A stretch of 21,091 nt of DNA from an uncultured Ilumatobacter sp. (GTDB lineage Bacteria > Actinomycetota > Acidimicrobiia > Acidimicrobiales > Ilumatobacteraceae). The translations under genes were made by a program, and so were the position numbers. Location: positions 1 to 21,091 of the forward strand of contig CALCXK010000038.1 of the NCBI GenBank assembly GCA_937905835.1. Direction: 5' to 3'. A model generated the notes under the pieces. It ran no database searches. It worked only from the letters and a program-made list of their open reading frames with translations, and was not told the DNA's origin. Below are positions 14,589-21,091 of the stretch, one piece after another. Each line of letters begins with the position of its first letter. The stretch's first letter is position 1.

Positions 14589-15080
14589 TCACTGGTTGAT
14601 TGCGGATTGGAGATTTACTTGCAGCCGGGTGAGGACCCAGCTGAGGGCTTGGCGTTCTTCGCGGCCGATGCCGTGGCGGAGTTCGCCACGCAACAACTCG
14701 TCGACACCCACGACGCGCTCGGCAAGTTCGCGACCATTGTCGGTGATGTCGATGAGCCACACTCGTCGGTCGTCGGGGTCAGGGTGGCGTTCGATCAAGC
14801 CGCGCTTCTCGAGACCGTCGACGACAGTGCCCATGGATGCGCGCCCTGTCCCCATCTTTTCGGCGAGCCGAGTTTGTGTGATGGCTCCGAACTCGGCGAC
14901 GTAGGCAAGCAAGCTGGCTTGGGTGAGGTTGAGGTCAAGCGGCTTCAGGCGAGCATCGAACGCTTCGCGAATGAGCCGGGCCGTTGCCATCAGCGTTGAT
15001 TCGACGCGCAGCCATGGCGGTGCGTCAAGTTCGTTGTTGGTCAAGCTGCTCATGTGTGTCAATGATGTTTCGGTCACCAT
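14589..15080 (-). CDS. MarR-family transcriptional regulator
   Basis: The 163-residue protein has the MarR winged helix: TQTRLAEKMGTGRASMGTVV (recognition region), DGLEKRGLIERH, and the wing signature PDPDDRRVWLIDITDNG. The N- and C-terminal helices form the dimer interface. I chose the ATG at 15078-15080, which has AGGA about ten bases upstream; a second ATG at 15051-15053 is possible. Longer upstream frames run through the promoter region and are not used. The gene is divergent from an acyl-CoA dehydrogenase and followed by the thiolase on its own strand, so it probably represses these genes and itself, with an acyl-CoA or aromatic effector. Confidence 0.92.
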   Translation of the reverse strand: MVTETSLTHMSSLTNNELDAPPWLRVESTLMATARLIREAFDARLKPLDLNLTQASLLAYVAEFGAITQTRLAEKMGTGRASMGTVVDGLEKRGLIERHPDPDDRRVWLIDITDNGRELAERVVGVDELLRGELRHGIGREERQALSWVLTRLQVNLQSAINQ

Positions 15081-15119
15081 GTGGCTGAAATCCTGCCTGG
15101 CACAGTGTGGCCGTCCGTC

Positions 15120-15148
15120 TGGACACATACTGTACGACGTCATACAAT
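15120..15148 (+). promoter_or_regulatory. Sigma-70-type promoter for acyl-CoA dehydrogenase
   Basis: TGGACA (15120-15125) and TACAAT (15143-15148) are spaced exactly 17 bp and close to consensus. They read toward the ATG at 15188. The -10 box overlaps the right end of the palindrome at 15131-15146. Confidence 0.7.
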
Positions 15149-15157
15149 CGAGTGCAA
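15129..15157 (-). promoter_or_regulatory. Divergent promoter for marR
   Basis: On the minus strand, TTGCAC (15152-15157) and TACAGT (15129-15134) are separated by 17 bp and read toward the MarR gene. The two promoters interlock, so one bound repressor could block both. Confidence 0.6.
15131..15146. promoter_or_regulatory. Candidate MarR operator
   Basis: TGTACGACGTCATACA is a 16-bp palindrome with one mismatched pair. It touches the -10 boxes of both divergent promoters. Length, symmetry and position fit MarR operators, which typically overlap the promoter of their own gene. Confidence 0.65.
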
Positions 15158-15187
15158 CACGTACCGCGAGCCAGAAGAAAGACCCCA

Positions 15188-16390
15188 ATGAGCACGATGA
15201 CGAAAACCGAAGTTGCTGAGTTTCGACAGAAATGCGTCGGCTTCCTGGACACCTACGCCATGAAGACGGGAAAGGCAATGCCGTCTCTCGACGACCAGAA
15301 GGCCTACCTCGCCGCGGCTGCAGGCGCGGGCCTTGCCGGCATTCCGTTTGCCGAGGAGTTCGGTGGCGGCGGATTGAGCCTCGAGCACGAAAAGGTCTGG
15401 CGCGAAGTCAAGGGCAACTACCGGATGATGGACAGCGAGTTCATCATCAGCCACGGAATGTGCCTGCCGATGCTCAACGAGTACGGCAGCGACGAGCAGA
15501 AGACCGCCTACATGGCCGACATAATCTCCGGCAAGACCATGTGGTGCCAGATGTTCTCCGAGCCCGGGGCCGGTTCCGACGTCGCATCGCTGCAGTCGAA
15601 GTGCGAACTCGATGGCGACGAGTGGATCCTCAACGGCCAGAAAGTCTGGACGACCCTCGCGCACAAGTCGCAGTACGGCGTCGTTGTGGCCCGCACCGAC
15701 CCCGAACAAGTCAAGCATGCCGGTCTGTCCATGTTCATTCTCGACATGGCCGCACCTGGCGTCGAGATCCGTCCGATCCACCAGATCGACGGCGGTAGCC
15801 ACTTCAACGAGGTGTTCTTCACCGACGTGCGCATCCCCAAGGACCATCTGCTCGGCGAGTACAACGCTGGCTGGAAACTCGCCACGGCGATGCTCATGTA
15901 CGAGCGTGTCGCCATCGGTGGTGCCGGGTCCGGCAAGATCAACCAGCCGACCTACAAGCTGCTGAAAAGCGCCGCTGAAGAGAGCGGCAAGCTGCAGGAC
16001 CCAGTCGTGCGCGACCAACTCATGAAGATCTACGCGATGGAGACCACGAAGTCGATGGTCGCGATGCGCAACAACGCCGAGCAGAAGGCTGGCAAGACGC
16101 CAGGCCCTGGCGGCTCGCTCGGCAAACTTTTCGGGTCGAACATCGCATGGAAAATGCGTGAAATCGCGCTCGAGATCGCTGGCATGTCGTCAATCGCATG
16201 GGACCCGGCAGACGCAAGTGGCGCCGAGCGTCAGCGCATCGTGCTCAATAGCTTCCAATCGTCGATCGCTGGCGGCACCGACGAGATTCAGCGCAACATC
16301 ATCGGCGACCGGGTCCTCGGCCTCCCGCGCGACATCAGCGTCGATAAGGGTGTGCCGTTCAATCAGACCAAGGTCGGCACCCAGGCCTAA
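15188..16390 (+). CDS. Acyl-CoA dehydrogenase
   Basis: The 400-residue protein carries MFSEPGAGSD (122-131) and WILNGQKVWTT, the flavin and substrate loops. The catalytic Glu366 lies in AGGTDEIQRNIIGDRVLGLPR, the standard ACAD form. The start is the ATG at 15188; an upstream in-frame GTG would put translation through the promoter. It differs in type from the enzyme at 11503-12837 and likely takes a different chain length. It is divergent from the MarR gene and probably its main target. A hairpin terminator follows the stop codon directly, so it is monocistronic. Confidence 0.95.
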   Translation: MSTMTKTEVAEFRQKCVGFLDTYAMKTGKAMPSLDDQKAYLAAAAGAGLAGIPFAEEFGGGGLSLEHEKVWREVKGNYRMMDSEFIISHGMCLPMLNEYGSDEQKTAYMADIISGKTMWCQMFSEPGAGSDVASLQSKCELDGDEWILNGQKVWTTLAHKSQYGVVVARTDPEQVKHAGLSMFILDMAAPGVEIRPIHQIDGGSHFNEVFFTDVRIPKDHLLGEYNAGWKLATAMLMYERVAIGGAGSGKINQPTYKLLKSAAEESGKLQDPVVRDQLMKIYAMETTKSMVAMRNNAEQKAGKTPGPGGSLGKLFGSNIAWKMREIALEIAGMSSIAWDPADASGAERQRIVLNSFQSSIAGGTDEIQRNIIGDRVLGLPRDISVDKGVPFNQTKVGTQA

Positions 16391-16405
16391 ACCGCTGACC
16401 GTCTC

Positions 16406-16434
16406 GTCACACCGAGGTCTCACCCCGGTGTGAC
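16406..16434 (+). terminator. Hairpin terminator after acyl-CoA dehydrogenase
   Basis: GTCACACCG and CGGTGTGAC are perfect 9-bp arms around an 11-nt loop, 15 bp after the TAA of the acyl-CoA dehydrogenase gene. There is no U-tract on the plus strand. Confidence 0.75.
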
Positions 16435-16476
16435 AAGGGTGCGACATCCCGACTCGCGATCCGCGAGACTTTCCCA

Positions 16477-17385
16477 ATGGCACGCCTTGATCATCGCCTC
16501 ACGACTCGGCAAATGGCTGAATTTGTGTCGAACGGGTTTCTGCGGTTCGACGCGATCGTCCCGCCCGACATCAACGGGCGGGCAATCGCTGAACTCGAGG
16601 CACTGAACGCTGGCCGGCTGTTGCCGTCGGAAGATCTCGATGCGATGCGGCCACCGCGCTCGGGGACGTCGCTCGACGAGTGCTACCTCGAGCCATCGGT
16701 GATCGGTGAGTACCTCCGCCTGCCACAGATCCGCGGGATTATCGAGTCGCTCGTTGGCCGTTCGCCGGAGTTCGATCACGACTGGGTCCACTACATCCCG
16801 TCCGGCGGCACGTTCAACCAGCCGCTGCATGTCGATGCCAATGTCGACTCGCTCGATCAGAGCTTCGATATCCAGATGTTCTGGTTCTGCGATGACGTCG
16901 CCCCAGGCGAAGGTGGGACCCGCTTCGTGCCCGGCAGCCACCTGGCCAGAGTCCGTTCGTCTGGCCTGCACCGATACCAACACATCGTCGGCGAGCAACA
17001 GGTCGTGTGCGCGGCGGGTTCGGTCTTCGTCTTCCATCACGGCCTCTGGCACGCCGGTCAGCCAAACCCGGGCCCCGATCGATGGATGCACAAGGTCCGG
17101 CTCAACCCGACCGAACCGCAAGTTCGACTGTGGAACACCGACGACTTCGACGAGCTGCAGAGCCCGCCAACGGATCATTTCTTCGCCCGCATGCAGAGCG
17201 GCGGCGTCGCCGAAATCCTCCGCTCGATGCCGCCGTGGATGGGCATCACCGAGTATCGCAACACACAGATTCAACGCTCCCTGCTCTGGCGCTATCTGAG
17301 CGGCGACGACTCGTTCGACGTCGACTATTACCTCACGCGCATGGAACAGCGCGCCGCGCGTACTGCCAGATTGGTGGAGCGGTGA
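16477..17385 (+). CDS. Phytanoyl-CoA dioxygenase (PhyH) family Fe(II)/2-oxoglutarate enzyme
   Basis: The 302-residue protein has the PhyH iron triad: His118-x-Asp120 (PLHVDAN) and distal His192 in FHHGLWHAGQPN. Basic residues follow (Arg202, Arg208), one of which should bind 2-oxoglutarate. The strand WFCDDVAPGEGGTRFVPGSH is diagnostic. PhyH-family enzymes hydroxylate CoA esters, and also free substrates such as ectoine. The ATG at 16477 lacks a ribosome binding site. Its TGA overlaps the GTG of the next small gene (GTGA), implying coupled translation. The substrate is open. Confidence 0.9.
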   Translation: MARLDHRLTTRQMAEFVSNGFLRFDAIVPPDINGRAIAELEALNAGRLLPSEDLDAMRPPRSGTSLDECYLEPSVIGEYLRLPQIRGIIESLVGRSPEFDHDWVHYIPSGGTFNQPLHVDANVDSLDQSFDIQMFWFCDDVAPGEGGTRFVPGSHLARVRSSGLHRYQHIVGEQQVVCAAGSVFVFHHGLWHAGQPNPGPDRWMHKVRLNPTEPQVRLWNTDDFDELQSPPTDHFFARMQSGGVAEILRSMPPWMGITEYRNTQIQRSLLWRYLSGDDSFDVDYYLTRMEQRAARTARLVER

Positions 17386-17708
17386 GCGGCACATCCGCAA
17401 TGCGTCAGCAAGTGCTTTCCCTCTGGATGGCCGGCTCGGCACTCGACGAAAATGTCATTGCCTGGGCGTTTCACGACGGCACCAACGGCACTGGCCCCGC
17501 GCTGCCAGACCCACCGCAAGCCGGTGGGCCGCCCTATTCGACTGGCCTGCGCGCACTGCAGGACGGTTGGATGCTGATCCAGTCGGCGCAGCTCATTCCG
17601 CCCGCCCCAGGCCAAGAGCGCGAGAACTCCTACCTCGAGTACGAGTTCATCTTCGAACGCCGAGTCGACATCAGCGAGGAAGTAAACGCGTTAGACCTCG
17701 GAGAGTAA
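17382..17708 (+). CDS. Small hypothetical protein coupled to the PhyH gene
   Basis: A GTG at 17382 overlaps the PhyH stop (GTGA) and opens a 108-residue protein ending in a TAA at 17706-17708. It contains SLWMAGSALDENVIAWAFHDG, a Pro/Gly-rich loop (ALPDPPQAGGPPY), then LRALQDGWMLIQSAQLIPP and EYEFIFERRV. The second half looks like alternating strands, as in a short flavin- or ligand-binding fold. I do not recognise the family. The coupled start suggests a partner of the dioxygenase. Its last 18 bp overlap the 3' end of the convergent dehydrogenase gene. Confidence 0.75.
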   Translation: MSGTSAMRQQVLSLWMAGSALDENVIAWAFHDGTNGTGPALPDPPQAGGPPYSTGLRALQDGWMLIQSAQLIPPAPGQERENSYLEYEFIFERRVDISEEVNALDLGE

Positions 17709-18641
17709 TTCGCCGCTCGCGACCCAGGGCGTGAGATTCGCGAGGAACCGTTCAGACGCTCGGCGCGCGGTGCCATCGGTACTGCCGGAGTTATGCGGCG
17801 TGATGATCACGTTGGGCAGGGCCCACAGCGGATCGTCGGCGGGCAGCGGTTCGGGGTCGGTCACGTCGAGGCCAGCACCCCCAAGCTTGCCGGACGCCAG
17901 CGCCTCGGTGAGGGCTGGCTGATCGACCAGCTCGCCGCGCCCCACGTTGATGAAGAACGCGTGCGTCTGCATCGCTGCGATCACGTCAGCGGAGATGATG
18001 CCGCGCGTGTCGTCGTTGAGCGGCAGCGCGAGCACGACGGCGTCGACCTCGGCCATCACTGCAGCCAATTCGACGAGCGGGCGGACGGGACATGTTTCGT
18101 CGCCTTGAACCTGGCGCCGGATGATCACGGGCTGCATCCCAAACGCCGTGGTCAGACGAACAACCTCCTCGCCAATCGGGCCATAGCCGATCACGGCAAC
18201 GCGCTTGCCTTCAAGTTCGCTCCATCGATCCCACGCCCACTCGGCGTTGGCCTGCGCCCGCATCATCCGCGGCAGATCGCGGGCCAGCGCGAGGAGATAC
18301 ATCATCACCGTGCGCGCAATCGGCGCGCTGCTCGAACCCGACGAGTTCGTGAGGCGCACGCCGAGATCCTTGAGCATCTGGAAAATCGGGCTGTCCACCC
18401 CAGCCGACATCGAGTGCAGCCACGCCAGGTTGTTGGCGCGTAACGCCACGCCGAAGAAGTTTCCCGCGCGCTCCGGCCAGGCATCGTGGGAGAAGAACGC
18501 GATCGTGATCCGTTCGAGATCGGTGTCGGCAACGGGTTCTTCACCGACGAGCAACACCGTCTCGATGTCCGGTGCAATCGCCCTGACCTGATCGCCCCAT
18601 GCCTCCCAGAACGTCTCGGTGCAAAAAAGGACATCGCTCAT
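17691..18641 (-). CDS. D-isomer-specific 2-hydroxyacid dehydrogenase
   Basis: The 316-residue NAD(P) enzyme interconverts D-2-hydroxyacids and 2-ketoacids. The cofactor motif is GYGPIG (152-157) and the catalytic triad is Arg235 (NVGRGELVD), Glu264 (DPEPLP) and His283 (TPHNSG). The ATG at 18639-18641 overlaps the TGA of the upstream gene in an ATGA junction, so translation is coupled. The substrate may be glyoxylate/hydroxypyruvate or a longer ketoacid. The 3' end overlaps the convergent small gene by 18 bp. Confidence 0.93.
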   Translation of the reverse strand: MSDVLFCTETFWEAWGDQVRAIAPDIETVLLVGEEPVADTDLERITIAFFSHDAWPERAGNFFGVALRANNLAWLHSMSAGVDSPIFQMLKDLGVRLTNSSGSSSAPIARTVMMYLLALARDLPRMMRAQANAEWAWDRWSELEGKRVAVIGYGPIGEEVVRLTTAFGMQPVIIRRQVQGDETCPVRPLVELAAVMAEVDAVVLALPLNDDTRGIISADVIAAMQTHAFFINVGRGELVDQPALTEALASGKLGGAGLDVTDPEPLPADDPLWALPNVIITPHNSGSTDGTARRASERFLANLTPWVASGELLSEV

Positions 18642-19393
18642 TCTTCTTCTTCCGGGTAGGTGTTCTCCGTATCTGTGTTCTCCGTATCTGTGTTCTCCCT
18701 CTCTGTCTTCTCCCTCTCTGAGGTCTCCGCATCTGAGATCTCGTTCGCGCCGTCTTCGCCCGGCATGCTGATATCACGCGCGATGTCGCGCGGGTCGAAG
18801 TCGTCTGGGGCAGCGACCTCAACGACGCGCTCGTCGACGTTGTCGAACTCCGTCCGCAGCGCTTTAGACATCACCGCGTGCTGCGAATACAGGCACGTGA
18901 TATAGGTCAGTTCCAAAATCTGCGCGTCGGGTAAGTGGGCGCGCAGGCCGTCGAAGATCGCATCCGGCACCCTGCCCTGGCCGACGACGAGGCAGTCGGC
19001 GTACCCCAGCACCAGGCGTTCGAGTTCGTTCCAACAGGGCGCACCGGCACCGACCGCTATCCCCGCAATCTGCTCCTCGGTCGCACCGAGCCCACGCATC
19101 GACTTGCAGTGCTGCGAGTAGACGAACTGGCTCCCAACCAACCAGCCAGCTCTCGTCTGACCGAGCTCACGGAGCATCGGGTCGAGTGTGGCGCCCTGGT
19201 AGACGCGAAAGCCATGCACCGCGTGTTCGAACACCGAGTGATCGTTAGCGAAGACCGTCCACCAGTCTCCCGGTGTGCCGGTTGCCGTTCCCGGTTCGTC
19301 GACAGGGTCGCGGTCACCGAAGAGCCGCTCGTACATTTTCTCGACGAGTGGCGACTCGTTTTCCTCGCGGGACATTTCGTGAAGTCGTGGCAT
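18638..19393 (-). CDS. Carboxymuconolactone decarboxylase-like (AhpD-fold) protein with repeat tail
   Basis: The first ~195 of 251 residues form an all-helical CMD/AhpD-like domain, with TRAGWLVGSQFVYSQHCKSMRGLG (about 80-103) in place of the usual Y-x-x-x-H block and LERLVLGYADCLV as the following helix. His95 and Cys96 are adjacent, and the AhpD CxxC pair is absent, so a peroxidase role is doubtful. Residues 215-251 are a low-complexity acidic tail of five-residue units (TDTEN, TEREN, SEREK) encoded by a 15-bp tandem repeat. The ATG at 19391-19393 follows no strong ribosome binding site. The gene is coupled to the dehydrogenase by ATGA. The reaction is unknown. Confidence 0.83.
   Translation of the reverse strand: MPRLHEMSREENESPLVEKMYERLFGDRDPVDEPGTATGTPGDWWTVFANDHSVFEHAVHGFRVYQGATLDPMLRELGQTRAGWLVGSQFVYSQHCKSMRGLGATEEQIAGIAVGAGAPCWNELERLVLGYADCLVVGQGRVPDAIFDGLRAHLPDAQILELTYITCLYSQHAVMSKALRTEFDNVDERVVEVAAPDDFDPRDIARDISMPGEDGANEISDAETSEREKTERENTDTENTDTENTYPEEEE
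18660..18734. repeat. 15-bp tandem repeat, five units
   Basis: The units start at 18660, 18675, 18690, 18705 and 18720. The first two are identical (GTGTTCTCCGTATCT), the third and fourth differ by a few bases, and the fifth is degenerate; a sixth (18735-18749) is barely recognisable. The period is a multiple of three, so copy-number change would lengthen or shorten the acidic tail without a frameshift. Confidence 0.9.
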
Positions 19394-19512
19394 GTGTTGA
19401 TCGTGTCAGACCTGAGACCGAGAGCACGAAGACGACCGCATGGGTTCCAGTGTGGATGGCAGCAGGTCGTCCGATCCAGGCTCGGATGGCCGCGCGCGAC
19501 ACAATGGGCTGT

Positions 19513-20661
19513 ATGCAGACTGCTGCCACCGAACTGTTCGGTATCGAGTTCCCCATCTTCGCGTTCAGCCATTGCCGCGACGTCGTTGCCGCCGTGAGTA
19601 AGGCTGGCGGCCTCGGGGTGCTCGGCGCAGTTGCCCACTCGCCGCATCAGTTGGAGATCGACCTCGAATGGATTGAGGCCGAAATCGGTAACCGCCCGTA
19701 CGGCATCGACCTGATCGTGCCAGCCAAGTACGCCGGCGACGAAGACGGCGGCTACACGCTCGAAGACATTGCAAAGCTCATCCCTGACACCCATCGGGCG
19801 TTCATCGACGAGATTCTCCAACGCTACGACGTCCCGGAACTACCGGTCGACGACACGACGACTCGTTCGAACACCGCTGTCGGCGGCCACGATGGCAACG
19901 CACCGTTCAGCGCGAACGCCGCCCTGCCTCAACTCAACGTCGCACTCGCGAGCAACACAGCGTTCATCGCCAACGCGCTCGGCCCGCCGCCAAAGTTCCT
20001 CATCGATCGCTGCAAGGAAGAGGGCAAGTTGATCGGTGCGCTCGCCGGGCGGCCACAGCATGCCGAGCGGCACCAGGCTGCCGGTGTCGACATCATCATC
20101 GCCCAGGGTTCCGAAGCGGGCGGCCACACCGGCGAGATCGGTTCGATGGTCCTCATTCCCGAGATCGTCGACGCGGTCAACATCCCCGTGCTCGGCGCGG
20201 GCGGCATCGGGCGCGGCCGCCAGATGGCAGCAGCAATGGCACTCGGTGCCGAAGGCGTCTGGTGCGGTTCGGTCTGGTTGACGACGGAGGAAGCCGAGAC
20301 ACACCCGGTCGTGAAACAGAAGTTCCTGTCGGCAACTTCGGCCGACACGATCCGGTCGCGGTCGCTCACCGGCAAGCACGCCCGCATGTTGAAGTCGGCC
20401 TGGACTGAGGAGTGGGAGCGCGACGATCGCCCGGATCCCCTCGGCATGCCGCTGCAACCGATCCTGACAGCCGACGCACAAAAGCGCATCGCTCGCGCTG
20501 CGTACACGAAGGGGTCGGGCGCTGAGAAGCTCGCCAACTACTTCGTGGGCCAGATCGTCGGCACAATGAACCAAACCAAGAGCTCAGGCCAAGTCGTCAT
20601 GGACATGATCGAGGAGTTCATCGAGTCGGTCGAAGGCCTCGCTCGCCAGCTCGAAACCTGA
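19513..20661 (+). CDS. Nitronate monooxygenase / 2-nitropropane dioxygenase family protein
   Basis: The 382-residue TIM-barrel FMN protein has FGIEFPIFAFSH at the start, AAVSKAGGLGVLG (26-38), AQGSEAGGHTGEIGS (197-211, catalytic His205) and the FMN-phosphate loop LGAGGIGRGRQMAAAMALGAEGVWCGS. The family oxidises alkyl nitronates, but many actinobacterial members act as enoyl reductase-like or unknown enzymes. Residues 75-155 are a longer-than-usual insertion, rich in Asp, Thr and Asn. The ATG at 19513 is chosen; another at 19504 would add three residues. Neither has a clear ribosome binding site, and CACAAT (19500-19505) is 7 nt upstream of 19513, which fits leaderless expression. It is divergent from the CMD-like gene. 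Confidence 0.9.
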   Translation: MQTAATELFGIEFPIFAFSHCRDVVAAVSKAGGLGVLGAVAHSPHQLEIDLEWIEAEIGNRPYGIDLIVPAKYAGDEDGGYTLEDIAKLIPDTHRAFIDEILQRYDVPELPVDDTTTRSNTAVGGHDGNAPFSANAALPQLNVALASNTAFIANALGPPPKFLIDRCKEEGKLIGALAGRPQHAERHQAAGVDIIIAQGSEAGGHTGEIGSMVLIPEIVDAVNIPVLGAGGIGRGRQMAAAMALGAEGVWCGSVWLTTEEAETHPVVKQKFLSATSADTIRSRSLTGKHARMLKSAWTEEWERDDRPDPLGMPLQPILTADAQKRIARAAYTKGSGAEKLANYFVGQIVGTMNQTKSSGQVVMDMIEEFIESVEGLARQLET

Positions 20662-20694
20662 GCCGCCACTCCTCTCTGCGATACGGTCCGCGCC

Positions 20695-21078
20695 TTGTCC
20701 GGGCTCGATGCCACAGAACGCACCAATGTACCCACGGCCCTGTCGGACACTCGCGTCGGCAAAGTTGTCGTGGCTGTGCTGATCGTCGTGATGTCCGTCT
20801 GGATTGTTGGGCCCAACCTCCTGCGAGCCCGGCGAGCAACACGGTCGACGTCGTGTAGTCGCCAGCGGTCAATGCCGGCTTCGAACAGAACCGGTCGGTA
20901 TTCAGCCCAAACCCGCGCGCCTCAAGCCTCGAAGTTGCCGCCCTTGCTGAGTTTACCTACGGCACCATGACCGAATGGAGGCTCCCAGAGTTCGGCCTGG
21001 CAATCGGCGTATACCGGACCTACCGATGTCGCAAATGGTAGGAAGCGGGTCCGCCTCGATACGAACGAGCGCTACTAG
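20695..21078 (+). pseudogene. Frameshifted remnant of a one-TM actinobacterial protein
   Basis: A TTG-started frame gives a cytoplasmic N-terminus and one membrane segment (VVVAVLIVVMSVWIVGPNLL). After about 20820 the protein-like reading moves to another frame: PASPASNTVDVV, a TAG at 20856-20858, then NAGFEQNRSVFSPNPR and TEWRLPEFGLAIGVYRTYR. Just after the next TAG, at about 21036, a third frame gives RKRVRLDTNERY. The parts in order fit a family of small membrane-anchored proteins often next to HTTM/vitamin-K-carboxylase-like genes, with a 'Q-x-W-x-x-F-x-P-x-P' block. At least two frameshifts and one nonsense codon show it is decayed, or else the assembly has errors. Confidence 0.6.
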
Positions 21079-21091
21079 GACTCGTCGGCAG

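Noticed and set aside
15140..16018. A 292-codon minus-strand frame opposite the second acyl-CoA dehydrogenase
   Set aside because: It is antisense to a well-supported enzyme, begins inside it and runs into the promoter region; no recognisable protein.
16420..17442. A 340-codon minus-strand frame opposite the PhyH gene
   Set aside because: The plus-strand protein carries the full iron triad; the antisense frame is explained by codon bias.
18660..18749. Short regularly spaced repeats that could suggest a CRISPR array
   Set aside because: The units are directly adjacent with no spacers and lie inside a coding frame.

Overview
The window looks like a chromosomal stretch of a high-GC actinobacterium. 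A marine-type acidimicrobiian (Ilumatobacter-like) is my best guess. This is inferred from high-GC codon use, GTG/TTG starts, several apparently leaderless genes (a -10 box 6-7 nt before the start codon), and many acyl-CoA and flavin enzymes. I could not test the taxonomy. No tRNA, rRNA, CRISPR array, integrase or intact transposase was seen.

Layout. Positions 1-854 hold the 3' part of a probable exported hypothetical protein. A short minus-strand coding remnant and a PaaI-type thioesterase follow (to 1481). Positions 1519-8483 hold the most interesting block. It has a two-module flavin reductase (-), a DAO-family flavin oxidoreductase (-), a LysR regulator (+), a Rieske non-haem iron oxygenase of the quaternary-amine demethylase type (-) and an M24-fold protein that closely resembles the DMSP lyase DddP (+). 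The Rieske gene sits between two inverted, identical 31-bp copies of a GGGGTCAGGCCCC-centred repeat. The two divergent control regions of the block share a GTCATGAC palindrome plus a GTCATGG half-like copy. I read the block as a candidate methylated-osmolyte (betaine/DMSP) catabolic locus.

From 8542 to 11251 there is a strong bidirectional hairpin and a cold-shock gene paired with a small SHOCT-like protein. A two-PQ-loop (SWEET-like) membrane protein follows, divergent from a leaderless CGNR-type regulator coupled to a GNAT acetyltransferase.

From 11503 to 20661 is a fatty-acid/CoA region: an acyl-CoA dehydrogenase, a VOC protein, a thiolase, and a MarR regulator divergent from a second acyl-CoA dehydrogenase. 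The two MarR-region promoters face each other across one 16-bp palindrome. Next come a phytanoyl-CoA-dioxygenase-like protein overlapping a small hypothetical gene, a D-2-hydroxyacid dehydrogenase coupled (ATGA) to a carboxymuconolactone-decarboxylase-like protein with a 15-bp tandem-repeat tail, and a nitronate monooxygenase. The window closes with a frameshifted pseudogene of a one-TM actinobacterial protein.

How the genes may work together (inference): the Rieske oxygenase, reductase and DAO enzyme would remove N-methyl groups from a betaine-like compound, while the DddP-like enzyme would cleave DMSP to DMS and acrylate. The LysR protein would tie expression to substrate. The downstream acyl-CoA genes are generic lipid/short-acid catabolism under MarR control and need not belong to the same pathway.
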